From Flavitalea plasmicola (GTDB lineage: Bacteria > Bacteroidota > Bacteroidia > Chitinophagales > Chitinophagaceae), in the NCBI RefSeq assembly GCF_030546645.1, contig NZ_JAUOTO010000004.1, positions 930,001 to 994,000 on the forward strand: a stretch of 64,000 nt of DNA. Reading direction: 5' to 3'. A program made the position numbers and the translations under genes. Position 1 is the stretch's first letter. Every line of letters begins with the position of its first letter. The notes under the pieces are model-generated. The model was given only the letters and a program-made list of their open reading frames with translations, was not told where the DNA came from and made no database searches. Positions 35,268 through 43,180 of this stretch are shown piece by piece.

Positions 35268-38200
35268 ATGATGCCCAAAAAGACCCCACTCCTCCTGTTC
35301 TGCTGGCTGGTGTTCAGCCAGCTTTACGCACAGCCAAACGAATACCTTTTTTCCCACCTGGATTTCACCAACGGGCTTTCCAACAACCATGTCACCTGCA
35401 TGTACAAGGATGGAAAAGGGTTTATGTGGTTCGGCACCTTATCCGGACTCAACCGGTTTGACGGCTACCAGTTCAAGCTATTTAAACACGATGCACGGAA
35501 TCCGCAGTCCATCACCGACAATTATATTGAGCAGATCTTCGAAGGGCCGGATGGAAAAATGTGGGTGGACGCCAGGGCCGGACGGTTCAATATTTATGAT
35601 TTTGGCCTGGACCAGTTTGACGGGGACTATCTGGGGTATCTGAGGAAGCGCGGTTTGCCCGAATCCTGGTTGATAAATATCGTGAACGGAAAGTCTGGTT
35701 TTTGGTTTGTCTATAAAGACCAGGGATTGTATCATTATTTACCGGATGGCAAGGTGATCGCCCTCCGGCCGGGAGGGGCCGATCCCATGGCTCTCTCTAC
35801 AGCGCTGATCGCTGGCGCGAAGCAAGACAGCAATGGGGACCTCTGGGTCGTCCATGAGAATGGCCTACTGGAAAAGGTTGACAGCAGGCGGCATAAGGTG
35901 GTTTTCCGGACAGAGGCGCTGAAAAAGGATTTCTGCAACGATCATATCCATGCCGGCATCTATATCGACGGACAGGATGACTTATGGATCTACTCCAGCG
36001 GGGTGTTCAAAGGCACCTATTATTATCATCCCGCTACGCGGGAGCTAAAACATTTTGCCCTTGATGCCGGGGAAAGGCGGCTGAACAATAATGTCATTTA
36101 CAGTGCTTTGCAGGATGGTAAAGGCCTGATCTGGCTGGCAACGGACCATGGCGGTGTCAATATCATTGACAAACGGGATTTTTCCGTGAAATACGTGGCC
36201 CACATAGAGGACGATGGAAAAAGTATCTCGGAAAACAGCACTACGTCTCTGTTCAGGGATAACCTGGGCACGATGTGGGTGGGAACATTCAAAAGCGGGA
36301 TCAGCTACTATCACCAGAGCAGTTTCCAATTCCCCCAGTACAGGCATGAGCCTCATCAACGAGGCAGCCTCAGCTTCGATGACGTCAATAATTTTGTGGA
36401 GGACGCCACGGGCAATATCTGGATAGCGTCCAACGGCGGCGGTCTTATCTACTTCTCCCGGAAGACCAACACCTTTACACAATACGTCCATGATGAGCGT
36501 AATAAGAACAGCCTGTCCAATAACATTGTCGTGAGCCTGCTGCTGGACAAGGATAACAAGTTGTGGATCGGAACTTATTTTGGAGGATTAGACTGCTTTG
36601 ATGGCAAGCGCTTCGTGCATTACAGGCATAATGACAAGGACACCAACAGTCTGGCCGAGGACAGGATAATGTGCGTTTACGAGGATTCGGAAAGACAGCT
36701 GTGGATAGGCACGCTGGGAGAAGGGATGGACAGGCTGGATCGACGGGACAATAAATTCTATCATTATAAATATTCCCGGCCGGGCTCGATCCGCAATGGG
36801 TATGTCTCGTCTATTACAGAGGATGTCTATAAGAACCTCTGGGTGGCTACCGGGTACGGTATCGACGTGCTGGAGAAAAGCACGGGCCGCTTCCATCATT
36901 ATTCCATGGACAGCAACCGGCTTAGCTCGGATAATGTTATTTTACTCTTCAGGGATAGCCGGCAAAATATGTGGGCTGCGACAAGGGAGGGCCTGAATGT
37001 TTTTGACCCTGATAAAAAGGTTTTCCAATCTTTTAGCGTAGAGGACGGCCTCCCCGACAACACTGTCCGCAGCATCCAGGAGGACAGCCGGCATGATCTG
37101 TGGATCAGCACGCCCAATGGCCTTTCCAGGATCCAGCTGTCCAGGGGGAAAGATAGCCCGGTCTTTCATATCCGGTGCAGGAACTTTCATGAGCAGGACG
37201 GGTTGCAGGGCAGGGAATTCAATGAACGCGCCGGCCTGGCGACAAAGGACGGATTGCTGATCTTCGGAGGCCCCAATGGCTTCAATATATTCAACCCCGG
37301 GGACATCGTTCCCACGGGGAAGACGCCGCCTATTGCATTCACCGGCCTGGAGGTTTTCAATAAGCCAGTGCATGTCGGCGACACGACGGGGGGCCATGTG
37401 ATCCTGCATAAAGCCATCACGGAGACGAACGCCATCACTTTGCATTATAAGGATAAAGTCTTTTCCATCGAGTTTGCCTCGCTGGGATTTATCTATAATG
37501 CCAGAAATAAATATACGTACACGCTCGAGGGATTTTCCAGGAATTGGCTGACCACGGACGGCAAAATACGGAAGGCCACTTATACGAACCTCGATGCGGG
37601 CGAATATCTTTTCCGGGTGAAGGCTTCCAATGAGGATGGGGAATGGTATGGTCAGGAAGCTACATTAAAGATCATCGTGCTGCCGCCATTCTGGAAAACG
37701 CCGCTTGCATATTTTGTCTATTTTATGCTGTTTGCCGGCAGTTTGATCCTGGCCCGGAGAATGATCTTACAAAGAGCGAAAATGCGTTTTGCCCTGGAGC
37801 ATGAGCGTAGGGAGACCCGGCGTATGCACGAGATGGACCTGATGAAGATCCGGTTTTTCACCAATATGAGCCATGAGCTGAGGACGCCACTGTCATTGAT
37901 CCTTGCACCGGTGGACAAGCTGCTGGACCAGCCTGTTCAAGGCGACCCGCGCCGGCAGTATGAAATGATCCGCCGGAATGCGCGGCGGCTTTTGCACCTG
38001 GTCAACCAACTGCTGGACTTCCGGAAAATGGAGGTGAATGAACTGAAGCTGCACATTCGTCAGGGCGATGTAGTCCGGTTTGCCAGGGACATCTACAGCT
38101 CTTTTATCGACCTGGCGGAAAGAAAGAATATATCCTTCTCCTACCGGGAGGATCGCAGGTCGCTGGTGACGCTGTTCGATCACGATAAGATGGAACGGAT

Positions 38201-39407
38201 CCTCTTTAATCTATTGTCGAACGCGTTTAAGTTCACGCCGGAAAATGGGGCGGTGAGCGTAACCCTGGAAACAGCATCCAGGGAGGAAGATGTGCTGCTG
38301 TCAATTAAGATAAAGGATACGGGCATCGGCATAGCTCCGGACAAGCAGGAAAAGATCTTCGAGCGGTTTTTCCAGAGCGATGTTCCTGAGACCATCCTGA
38401 ACCAGGGCAGCGGCATCGGTCTGTCCATCACGCAGGAGTTCGTAAGAATGCATCATGGCCATCTGACAGTCGAGAGTGAATTGAATAAAGGTAGCTGCTT
38501 TACCGTGAGTCTGCCTTTCAGGGAAATAATGGCGCCGGAGGTTGGGCTGCTGCCTGCGCCGGCGATGGCAGATGCGACGGTGGAGACGAGAGGCGTGACA
38601 GCTGCCCTTAAAGGCATCGCAGAGGAAGCGCAGGAGAGCTCCGCCAAACGCACGATCCTGATCATCGAGGACAATGAGGATTTCCGTTTCTACCTGAAGG
38701 ACAACCTTCGTGCATTCTATAGGATCATCGAAGCTTCCGATGGGAAAGAGGGGTGGAGGAAAGTGCTTGCCGCGCATCCGCATCTCGTAGTCAGCGATGT
38801 CAGCATGCCGATGATGGATGGCATCCAGCTTTGTGAAAAGATCCGGTCGGACGAGCGGACGAGGCAGATCCCTGTCATCCTGTTGACGGCGATGACTGGT
38901 GAGGGCAGTGAACTGCGGGGATTACAGACGGGAGCCACCGATTATATTTCCAAGCCATTCAATTTCGAAGTGCTGCTGTCGAAGATCCGGAATGCCCTGG
39001 AGTACAACGAGATCATTAAAAAGACCTATCAACGGCAAGTGCAGGCCCAACCCATGCCAGTGGAGGTCGCTTCTGCCGATGACGCCTTTATGCGGGAAGT
39101 GCTGGGGCAGATTGAAAAGAACATGGGCAACCCGGATTTTTCAGTCGGGGAGCTGAGCATGCAGTTCCATGCCAGCCGGAGCACGTTTTACAAGCGGCTG
39201 CTGCTCCTTACAGGCAAGACACCTGTGGAGCTGATCCGTCACATTCGTCTGAAAAGGGCGGCCGAGCTGCTGGAGAAAAGCCAGCTCACCGTGGCAGAGA
39301 TCGCATATACTGTTGGATTCAACAATCCCAAATATTTTACGCAATACTTCAAGATGGAATTCAACATGATCCCCTCCGTTTACCGGTCGGAGAAGAGGGT
39401 GAAATAA
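35268..39407 (+). CDS. Hybrid two-component system regulator (HTCS) of the polysaccharide utilisation locus
   Basis: A 1379-residue fused sensor and regulator. A signal peptide (ends QLYAQ) leads to a periplasmic double beta-propeller of reg_prop repeats (GKGFMWFGTLSGLNRFDG is the first) up to about residue 740, then a Y_Y_Y domain and one membrane helix (about 815-835). The cytoplasmic part has HisKA with NMSHELRTPLS (His869), HATPase (NLLSNAFKF, DTGIGIAPD), a receiver with Asp1177 in VSDVSMPMMDG, and an AraC helix-turn-helix end (AEIAYTVGFNNPKYF). HTCS proteins bind a glycan fragment in the periplasm and switch on the adjacent sus operon. It is divergent from SusC. Confidence 0.96.
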   Translation: MMPKKTPLLLFCWLVFSQLYAQPNEYLFSHLDFTNGLSNNHVTCMYKDGKGFMWFGTLSGLNRFDGYQFKLFKHDARNPQSITDNYIEQIFEGPDGKMWVDARAGRFNIYDFGLDQFDGDYLGYLRKRGLPESWLINIVNGKSGFWFVYKDQGLYHYLPDGKVIALRPGGADPMALSTALIAGAKQDSNGDLWVVHENGLLEKVDSRRHKVVFRTEALKKDFCNDHIHAGIYIDGQDDLWIYSSGVFKGTYYYHPATRELKHFALDAGERRLNNNVIYSALQDGKGLIWLATDHGGVNIIDKRDFSVKYVAHIEDDGKSISENSTTSLFRDNLGTMWVGTFKSGISYYHQSSFQFPQYRHEPHQRGSLSFDDVNNFVEDATGNIWIASNGGGLIYFSRKTNTFTQYVHDERNKNSLSNNIVVSLLLDKDNKLWIGTYFGGLDCFDGKRFVHYRHNDKDTNSLAEDRIMCVYEDSERQLWIGTLGEGMDRLDRRDNKFYHYKYSRPGSIRNGYVSSITEDVYKNLWVATGYGIDVLEKSTGRFHHYSMDSNRLSSDNVILLFRDSRQNMWAATREGLNVFDPDKKVFQSFSVEDGLPDNTVRSIQEDSRHDLWISTPNGLSRIQLSRGKDSPVFHIRCRNFHEQDGLQGREFNERAGLATKDGLLIFGGPNGFNIFNPGDIVPTGKTPPIAFTGLEVFNKPVHVGDTTGGHVILHKAITETNAITLHYKDKVFSIEFASLGFIYNARNKYTYTLEGFSRNWLTTDGKIRKATYTNLDAGEYLFRVKASNEDGEWYGQEATLKIIVLPPFWKTPLAYFVYFMLFAGSLILARRMILQRAKMRFALEHERRETRRMHEMDLMKIRFFTNMSHELRTPLSLILAPVDKLLDQPVQGDPRRQYEMIRRNARRLLHLVNQLLDFRKMEVNELKLHIRQGDVVRFARDIYSSFIDLAERKNISFSYREDRRSLVTLFDHDKMERILFNLLSNAFKFTPENGAVSVTLETASREEDVLLSIKIKDTGIGIAPDKQEKIFERFFQSDVPETILNQGSGIGLSITQEFVRMHHGHLTVESELNKGSCFTVSLPFREIMAPEVGLLPAPAMADATVETRGVTAALKGIAEEAQESSAKRTILIIEDNEDFRFYLKDNLRAFYRIIEASDGKEGWRKVLAAHPHLVVSDVSMPMMDGIQLCEKIRSDERTRQIPVILLTAMTGEGSELRGLQTGATDYISKPFNFEVLLSKIRNALEYNEIIKKTYQRQVQAQPMPVEVASADDAFMREVLGQIEKNMGNPDFSVGELSMQFHASRSTFYKRLLLLTGKTPVELIRHIRLKRAAELLEKSQLTVAEIAYTVGFNNPKYFTQYFKMEFNMIPSVYRSEKRVK

Positions 39408-39421
39408 AGCTTTTTTAAAAA

Positions 39422-39429
39422 TAAATTTG
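39422..39429 (+). promoter_or_regulatory. -7 box (TAAATTTG) of the ArsR/AHSA1 operon
   Basis: An exact TAnnTTTG match lying directly before the two palindromes at 39431-39472, so predicted transcription would start inside the first palindrome. Confidence 0.5.
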
Positions 39430-39430
39430 T

Positions 39431-39472
39431 GTAAGTAAATACTTACGCTTAAATTCGTAAGTAAATGCTTAC
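39431..39472 (+). promoter_or_regulatory. Tandem palindromic operators of the ArsR-family regulator
   Basis: Two inverted repeats of 16 bp: GTAAGTA-AA-TACTTAC (39431-39446, perfect) and GTAAGTA-AA-TGCTTAC (39457-39472, one mismatch). Their starts are 26 bp apart. They lie between the -7 box and the regulator ATG at 39483, the classic arrangement for autorepression. Confidence 0.65.
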
Positions 39473-39482
39473 ATAATATAAT

Positions 39483-39830
39483 ATGCAGATAAGAAGAGAC
39501 GTATTTCAGGCGATAGCTGATCCTACCAGGAGGGAGATCATTAACCTGGTTGCTTACCAATCATTAAACCTCAACGCTATAGCGGAGAATTTTGAAGTCA
39601 GCCGGCCGGCCATCTCGCAGCATATCAAGATCCTCGCGGAGTGCGGGCTCATTACTATTAAGAAGCAGGGCCGTGAAAGGTACTGTGAAGCCAGCCTGCA
39701 GCAGCTGAATGAGGTGTCGGAATGGATCGAGCGGTACAGGAAGTTGTGGGATCACCAGTTCAGCAAACTGGATCTTTTGTTGGAGGAGATGAAAACAAAA
39801 AGCAGATCGCGGAAAAAAAATAGCAACTAA
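39483..39830 (+). CDS. ArsR-family transcriptional regulator (SdpR-like)
   Basis: A 115-residue winged-helix protein: DVFQAIADPTRREIINLVA opens the fold, and the recognition helix is in VSRPAISQHIKILAECGLI, followed by the wing KKQGRERYCEA. No metal-binding Cys pair (ELCVCD type) is present, so it is not an arsenic-type sensor; the SdpR/autorepressor type is more likely. The next gene, an AHSA1 protein, starts 12 bp downstream, a common partnership. It probably binds the tandem palindromes upstream. Confidence 0.92.
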   Translation: MQIRRDVFQAIADPTRREIINLVAYQSLNLNAIAENFEVSRPAISQHIKILAECGLITIKKQGRERYCEASLQQLNEVSEWIERYRKLWDHQFSKLDLLLEEMKTKSRSRKKNSN

Positions 39831-39842
39831 AAACTTACAACA

Positions 39843-40346
39843 ATGACAACAAGAAATCAAACGAAGATCGTGGCCGAACCAGGCAAACAGGAGCTCTTTA
39901 TCATCAGGGAATTCGAGGCGCCCCGGCAGTTGGTGTTCAAAGCCTTTACGGACCGGGAACTTTTACCGAGATGGATGGGGCCTTGCGAAATGACCATGAA
40001 GATCGATGTATGGGAACCGGGAGCTGGTGGATCATGGCGTTTTATTCATACGGATAAGCAGGGTAACGAGTATGGCTTTCATGGGGTTTGTCACGATGAG
40101 ACGGCGCCCGAGCGGCTTATCCGGACATTCGAATTCGAAGGATTGCCGGAGAGTGGCCATGTCGTCCTGGAGACGGCAAAGTTCGAAGCCTTGCCGGGTG
40201 ACAGAACAAAGGTGACCATCCAGTCGGTCTTTCAGTCTGTTGCCGACCGCGATGGAATGGTACAATCCGGAATGGAAAGAGGTGTCACTGACTCGCATGA
40301 AAGCCTGGACAGGCTCCTGGAGGGAGAACTGCAGGCCAGTCATTAA
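39843..40346 (+). CDS. SRPBCC / AHSA1-type START-like domain protein
   Basis: A 167-residue protein of the AHSA1 branch of the START/SRPBCC fold, which holds a hydrophobic ligand in a helix-grip cavity. Diagnostic stretches are [46 protein letters not shown], the GFHGVCHD strand and the C-terminal helix [18 protein letters not shown]. Proteins of this type next to ArsR genes are frequent in Bacteroidota; the ligand is unknown. It is convergent with the SDR gene 30 bp away. Confidence 0.92.
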   Translation: MTTRNQTKIVAEPGKQELFIIREFEAPRQLVFKAFTDRELLPRWMGPCEMTMKIDVWEPGAGGSWRFIHTDKQGNEYGFHGVCHDETAPERLIRTFEFEGLPESGHVVLETAKFEALPGDRTKVTIQSVFQSVADRDGMVQSGMERGVTDSHESLDRLLEGELQASH

Positions 40347-40376
40347 GGCGCGTGAATAAATAAAAGGTTCACCTTC

Positions 40377-41120
40377 TTACGCATTAAAGCCGCCGTCAAT
40401 GGTAAGTGCGGTACCCGTGATATATTTCCCCTCCTCACTTGCCAGGAAGGCCACCAGTCCACCCACGTCTTCTCCTGTCCCATAATCGGACAGCGGCAGC
40501 CGGGTCCTGATAAAATCAGCGAGCGCACCATCCGCCGGGTTCATATCCGTGTCGATCGGACCGGGCTGTATTACATTTACGGTGACCTTTTTGTTGCCAA
40601 GGTCCCTGGCCAGCCCTCTTGTAAAACCCTGCAGGGCTGATTTGCTCATGGTATATAAAGTGGTTTGCGGGCCCAAGGCATTGTCTGCCATACTACTCCC
40701 GATAGTGATAATGCGCCCTCCTGTGGAAATATGTTTCACCGCTGCCAGGGCGGCGACATATACCGCGCGAACATTCACGGCCATTATTTGCTCGTAATCC
40801 GCCAGGCTGTGCTCTTCGAAAGCTTTGCACATGTAAATGCCGGCATTGTTGACCAAAATATCGATCCCGCCGAATGTGGCCACCGTCTTATCAACGGCGT
40901 CGGTCACTTCCCGGGGGCTGGCGCTGTCGGCTGCGATGGCGATGGCATGCCCTCCCGCTGCATTTATTTCCGCGGCAAGCGCGGCTGCTTTTTCGGCAGA
41001 ATGCACATAGGTGAAGGCTACCCTGGCGCCTTCGGCAGCGAGTCTCCTGGTGATAGCGGCGCCGATGCCGCGGCTTCCGCCTGTTATCAATGCTATTTTA
41101 TTTTCTAATTTTTTGCTCAT
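40377..41120 (-). CDS. Short-chain dehydrogenase/reductase (SDR), FabG-like
   Basis: A 247-residue classical SDR: cofactor loop GGSRGIGAA (about residues 15-23), NNAG motif, active-site IGSS and YTMSK, and the C-terminal YITGTALTIDGGF. The motif after strand two (VHSAEKA) and lack of an acidic residue there suggest NADPH. The substrate is unknown. It is divergent from an HxlR regulator, which likely controls it. Confidence 0.93.
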   Translation of the reverse strand: MSKKLENKIALITGGSRGIGAAITRRLAAEGARVAFTYVHSAEKAAALAAEINAAGGHAIAIAADSASPREVTDAVDKTVATFGGIDILVNNAGIYMCKAFEEHSLADYEQIMAVNVRAVYVAALAAVKHISTGGRIITIGSSMADNALGPQTTLYTMSKSALQGFTRGLARDLGNKKVTVNVIQPGPIDTDMNPADGALADFIRTRLPLSDYGTGEDVGGLVAFLASEEGKYITGTALTIDGGFNA

Positions 41121-41139
41121 GGGTTTTTTTATTTGAACA

Positions 41140-41147
41140 CAAAACTA
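41140..41147 (-). promoter_or_regulatory. -7 box (TAGTTTTG) of the SDR gene
   Basis: On the minus strand, TAGTTTTG fits TAnnTTTG and lies 19 bp before the SDR start at 41120. It is close to the oppositely directed box at 41160-41167. Confidence 0.4.
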
Positions 41148-41159
41148 ACGGCAATGATT

Positions 41160-41167
41160 TATATTTG
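41160..41167 (+). promoter_or_regulatory. -7 box (TATATTTG) of the HxlR gene
   Basis: An exact TAnnTTTG match, with TTTG at 41132-41135 as a possible -33 element (24-base spacer). It is followed by the palindrome at 41183-41199. Confidence 0.5.
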
Positions 41168-41182
41168 TAAGTAAGCCACAAA

Positions 41183-41199
41183 TTGTTAGGTACTAACAA
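41183..41199 (+). promoter_or_regulatory. Palindromic operator of the HxlR/SDR divergon
   Basis: A perfect inverted repeat TTGTTAG-GTA-CTAACAA sits in the 90-bp gap between the divergent SDR and HxlR genes, 11 bp before the HxlR ATG and downstream of its -7 box. Its arms resemble known operators of HxlR-family redox or aldehyde sensors. Confidence 0.6.
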
Positions 41200-41210
41200 A
41201 AAAGTAAGAA

Positions 41211-41588
41211 ATGAGAAAAAACAACTCCACCAATACCTTAAATCAGCAACAGATCAGCGCCAGTTGTGGGATGGCGTATACGCTGGACATCATAGGAGGA
41301 AGATGGAAGCCTGCCATATTATGCAGGCTGCTTTTCGGTCCGATGCGGTATGGCGAGTTGAAGAAATCGATCGAAGGTATATCGGAGCGTATGCTTGTTG
41401 CGCAATTAAGGGAACTGGAGAAAGACCAGATCGTGCAACGCCATGTATATGCGGAAGTGCCGCCTCGGGTGGAATATCAGCTGACCCCACTGGGCCAAAG
41501 TATGAAAGCGATGTTCAGCGCCATGTCCGATTGGGGAAATATGCATAGGAGTAAGGTCACCCCCCTGCAAATGACTCCGGCCATCTGA
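41211..41588 (+). CDS. HxlR-family transcriptional regulator
   Basis: A 125-residue winged-helix protein with the family core YTLDIIGGRWKPAILCRLLF, the GPMRYGELKKSIEGISERML recognition region and the wing VQRHVYAEVPPRVEYQLTPLG. One Cys precedes the helix (SASCGMAY), at a position that senses electrophiles or redox change in several HxlR proteins, so a thiol-based switch is possible. It is divergent from an SDR gene and followed by a deformylase gene 13 bp downstream. Confidence 0.94.
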   Translation: MRKNNSTNTLNQQQISASCGMAYTLDIIGGRWKPAILCRLLFGPMRYGELKKSIEGISERMLVAQLRELEKDQIVQRHVYAEVPPRVEYQLTPLGQSMKAMFSAMSDWGNMHRSKVTPLQMTPAI

Positions 41589-41601
41589 CAATACCAGGGA
41601 A

Positions 41602-42087
41602 ATGAAAACGCTAAAAGATCTATTATTGCTGGGAGATCCCCGCTTGTATGAGCGTTGCGCTCCCATTCTGCCATCCGAGTTACCGCAGGTGAAAGCCTGG
41701 GTTGCGGATCTGGACAACGTGATGAAAGAAGTAAAGGCCCGCTATCATTTTGGGAGGGCTATTGCAGCCCCGCAGCTGGGCATCATGAAGCGGCTGATCT
41801 ATATGCATATCGACCGGCCTGTCGTGTTCATCAATCCTGAGCTGGTGAACCTCAGCGAAGAATTATTCGAATTGTGGGATGACTGCATGAGCTTTCCCCA
41901 CCTGCTGGTGAAGGTGAAAAGGCACCGCGCCCTCACCATCCAATACCTGGATGAGCGCTGGCGGCCGCAACAATGGGATATGGATGGCGACCTGTCGGAG
42001 CTGCTGCAGCATGAATACGATCATTTGAATGGCGTGCTCTGCACTATGCGAGCTATTGATGGACAATCTTTTAAATGGAGGCCTTAA
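41602..42087 (+). CDS. def: Peptide deformylase
   Basis: A 161-residue metalloenzyme that removes the formyl group from the N-terminal Met of new proteins. The three motifs are present: GRAIAAPQLG for motif I, DDCMSFP for motif II (metal-ligand Cys kept, though EGCLS is usual) and QHEYDHLNGVL for motif III (two metal-ligand His and the catalytic Glu). It is shorter than typical Bacteroidota Def and is probably a secondary copy, since it sits with a stress-type regulator instead of a translation gene. Such spare copies can lower sensitivity to deformylase inhibitors. Confidence 0.88.
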   Translation: MKTLKDLLLLGDPRLYERCAPILPSELPQVKAWVADLDNVMKEVKARYHFGRAIAAPQLGIMKRLIYMHIDRPVVFINPELVNLSEELFELWDDCMSFPHLLVKVKRHRALTIQYLDERWRPQQWDMDGDLSELLQHEYDHLNGVLCTMRAIDGQSFKWRP

Positions 42088-42140
42088 TTGACTACCAGGG
42101 GTGAGCCGGAGGAGAAGGGAAGAAAATTATTTGTATATAT

Positions 42141-42158
42141 GTAGTTGACTACGTAGTT
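42141..42158 (+). promoter_or_regulatory. Palindromic operator candidate before the GNAT/MarR operon
   Basis: Overlapping inverted repeats GTAGT-TG-ACTAC (42141-42152) and ACTAC-GTAGT (42149-42158) lie 23 bp before the GNAT start. A MarR-family gene ends this operon, making it the likely binder. Confidence 0.45.
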
Positions 42159-42180
42159 TTATATCTAATACTCAGGTATA

Positions 42181-42684
42181 ATGGACACGGAAATGCTCAT
42201 ACACCCTCTTGACAATACGTACTGCGACAGCATCGTAGATCTTATTCTGCCCATCCAGCAGATGGAGTTCAATATCCCAGTCACCCTTGCACAGCAATCC
42301 GACCTGCTGGACGTTGAAAGCTTTTATATAGCTCCGGGCGGTAACTTCTGGGGTGCATTCAGCGAAGGGCAACTGGTGGGGACTATCGCGCTCATTGCCA
42401 TTGGGCACCGGGCCGGCGCCATCCGAAAGATGTTTGTAAGAAAGGAGTTTCGGGGCAAGGGATCCGGCATTGCCCAACGTTTGTTCGAAACGCTGGTGGA
42501 ATATTGCGGGGAACATGGGATATCCGAACTCTATCTGGGAACGGTGAGTGTCCTCCAGGCGGCACACCGGTTTTATGAACGCAATGGATTTCACCGGCTG
42601 GAGAAAAAGGAATTACCAGGCTATTTCCCTTTGATGCCGGCGGATGACATCTTCTATCATTTACATCTTGTCAATCAACAATAG
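42181..42684 (+). CDS. GNAT-family N-acetyltransferase
   Basis: A 167-residue protein of the GNAT fold. The acetyl-CoA pyrophosphate loop is RKEFRGKGSGIAQRLFETLV (R-G-K-G-S-G, near residue 86), preceded by the strand VGTIALIAIGHRAGAIRKMFV and followed by the LYLGTVSVLQAAHRFYERNGF signature. The substrate is unknown. It is co-transcribed with a MarR-family gene that begins 4 bp after its stop. Confidence 0.92.
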   Translation: MDTEMLIHPLDNTYCDSIVDLILPIQQMEFNIPVTLAQQSDLLDVESFYIAPGGNFWGAFSEGQLVGTIALIAIGHRAGAIRKMFVRKEFRGKGSGIAQRLFETLVEYCGEHGISELYLGTVSVLQAAHRFYERNGFHRLEKKELPGYFPLMPADDIFYHLHLVNQQ

Positions 42685-42688
42685 CATC

Positions 42689-43180
42689 ATGAATGTCATA
42701 GATGAATCCGGGTTACTCGCAATTTCCACCAGGCTGCAGCGCCTCAGCGAAAGATTGCGTAAGGACGGCGCCCTGATCTATAAAGCCCATGGCATCGAGT
42801 TTGAGCCTAAATGGTTTCCCGTGATCTATACGTTGCATTTCAAGCCGCTGTTGAGCGTTGTCGAGATAGCATCGGAGATAGGGTACACTCATCCTTCGAC
42901 GATCAGTCTGCTGAAAGAACTGGAAAAGCAAAAGTTGATCCGCTCTCAAAAAGACAAGATCGACGAGCGGAAAAGATTGCTCCGGCTGACGGATAAGGGA
43001 AAGGCGCTGATTGGAAAAATGAAGCCGGTATGGGATATCATGACGGCTAGTATTGCTGAATTCACGGATACAAGGAACAACCTGATGAAGGCGATCATAG
43101 AGGTGGAAGAGAAACTGGATCAGCAGAGCTTTTTTCAACGGGCGAAGGTGTTGTACTTAAAACAATACCCACGACAATGA
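42689..43180 (+). CDS. MarR-family transcriptional regulator
   Basis: A 163-residue winged-helix protein. The ATG at 42689 follows the GNAT stop by 4 bp; an earlier in-frame start would lie inside the GNAT gene. The core is VVEIASEIGYTHPSTISLLKEL (recognition helix) and the wing SQKDKIDERKRLLRLTDKG, followed by long dimer helices. It probably regulates its own operon through the palindrome at 42141-42158. Its last 86 bp overlap the 3' end of the convergent EamA exporter gene. Confidence 0.92.
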   Translation: MNVIDESGLLAISTRLQRLSERLRKDGALIYKAHGIEFEPKWFPVIYTLHFKPLLSVVEIASEIGYTHPSTISLLKELEKQKLIRSQKDKIDERKRLLRLTDKGKALIGKMKPVWDIMTASIAEFTDTRNNLMKAIIEVEEKLDQQSFFQRAKVLYLKQYPRQ

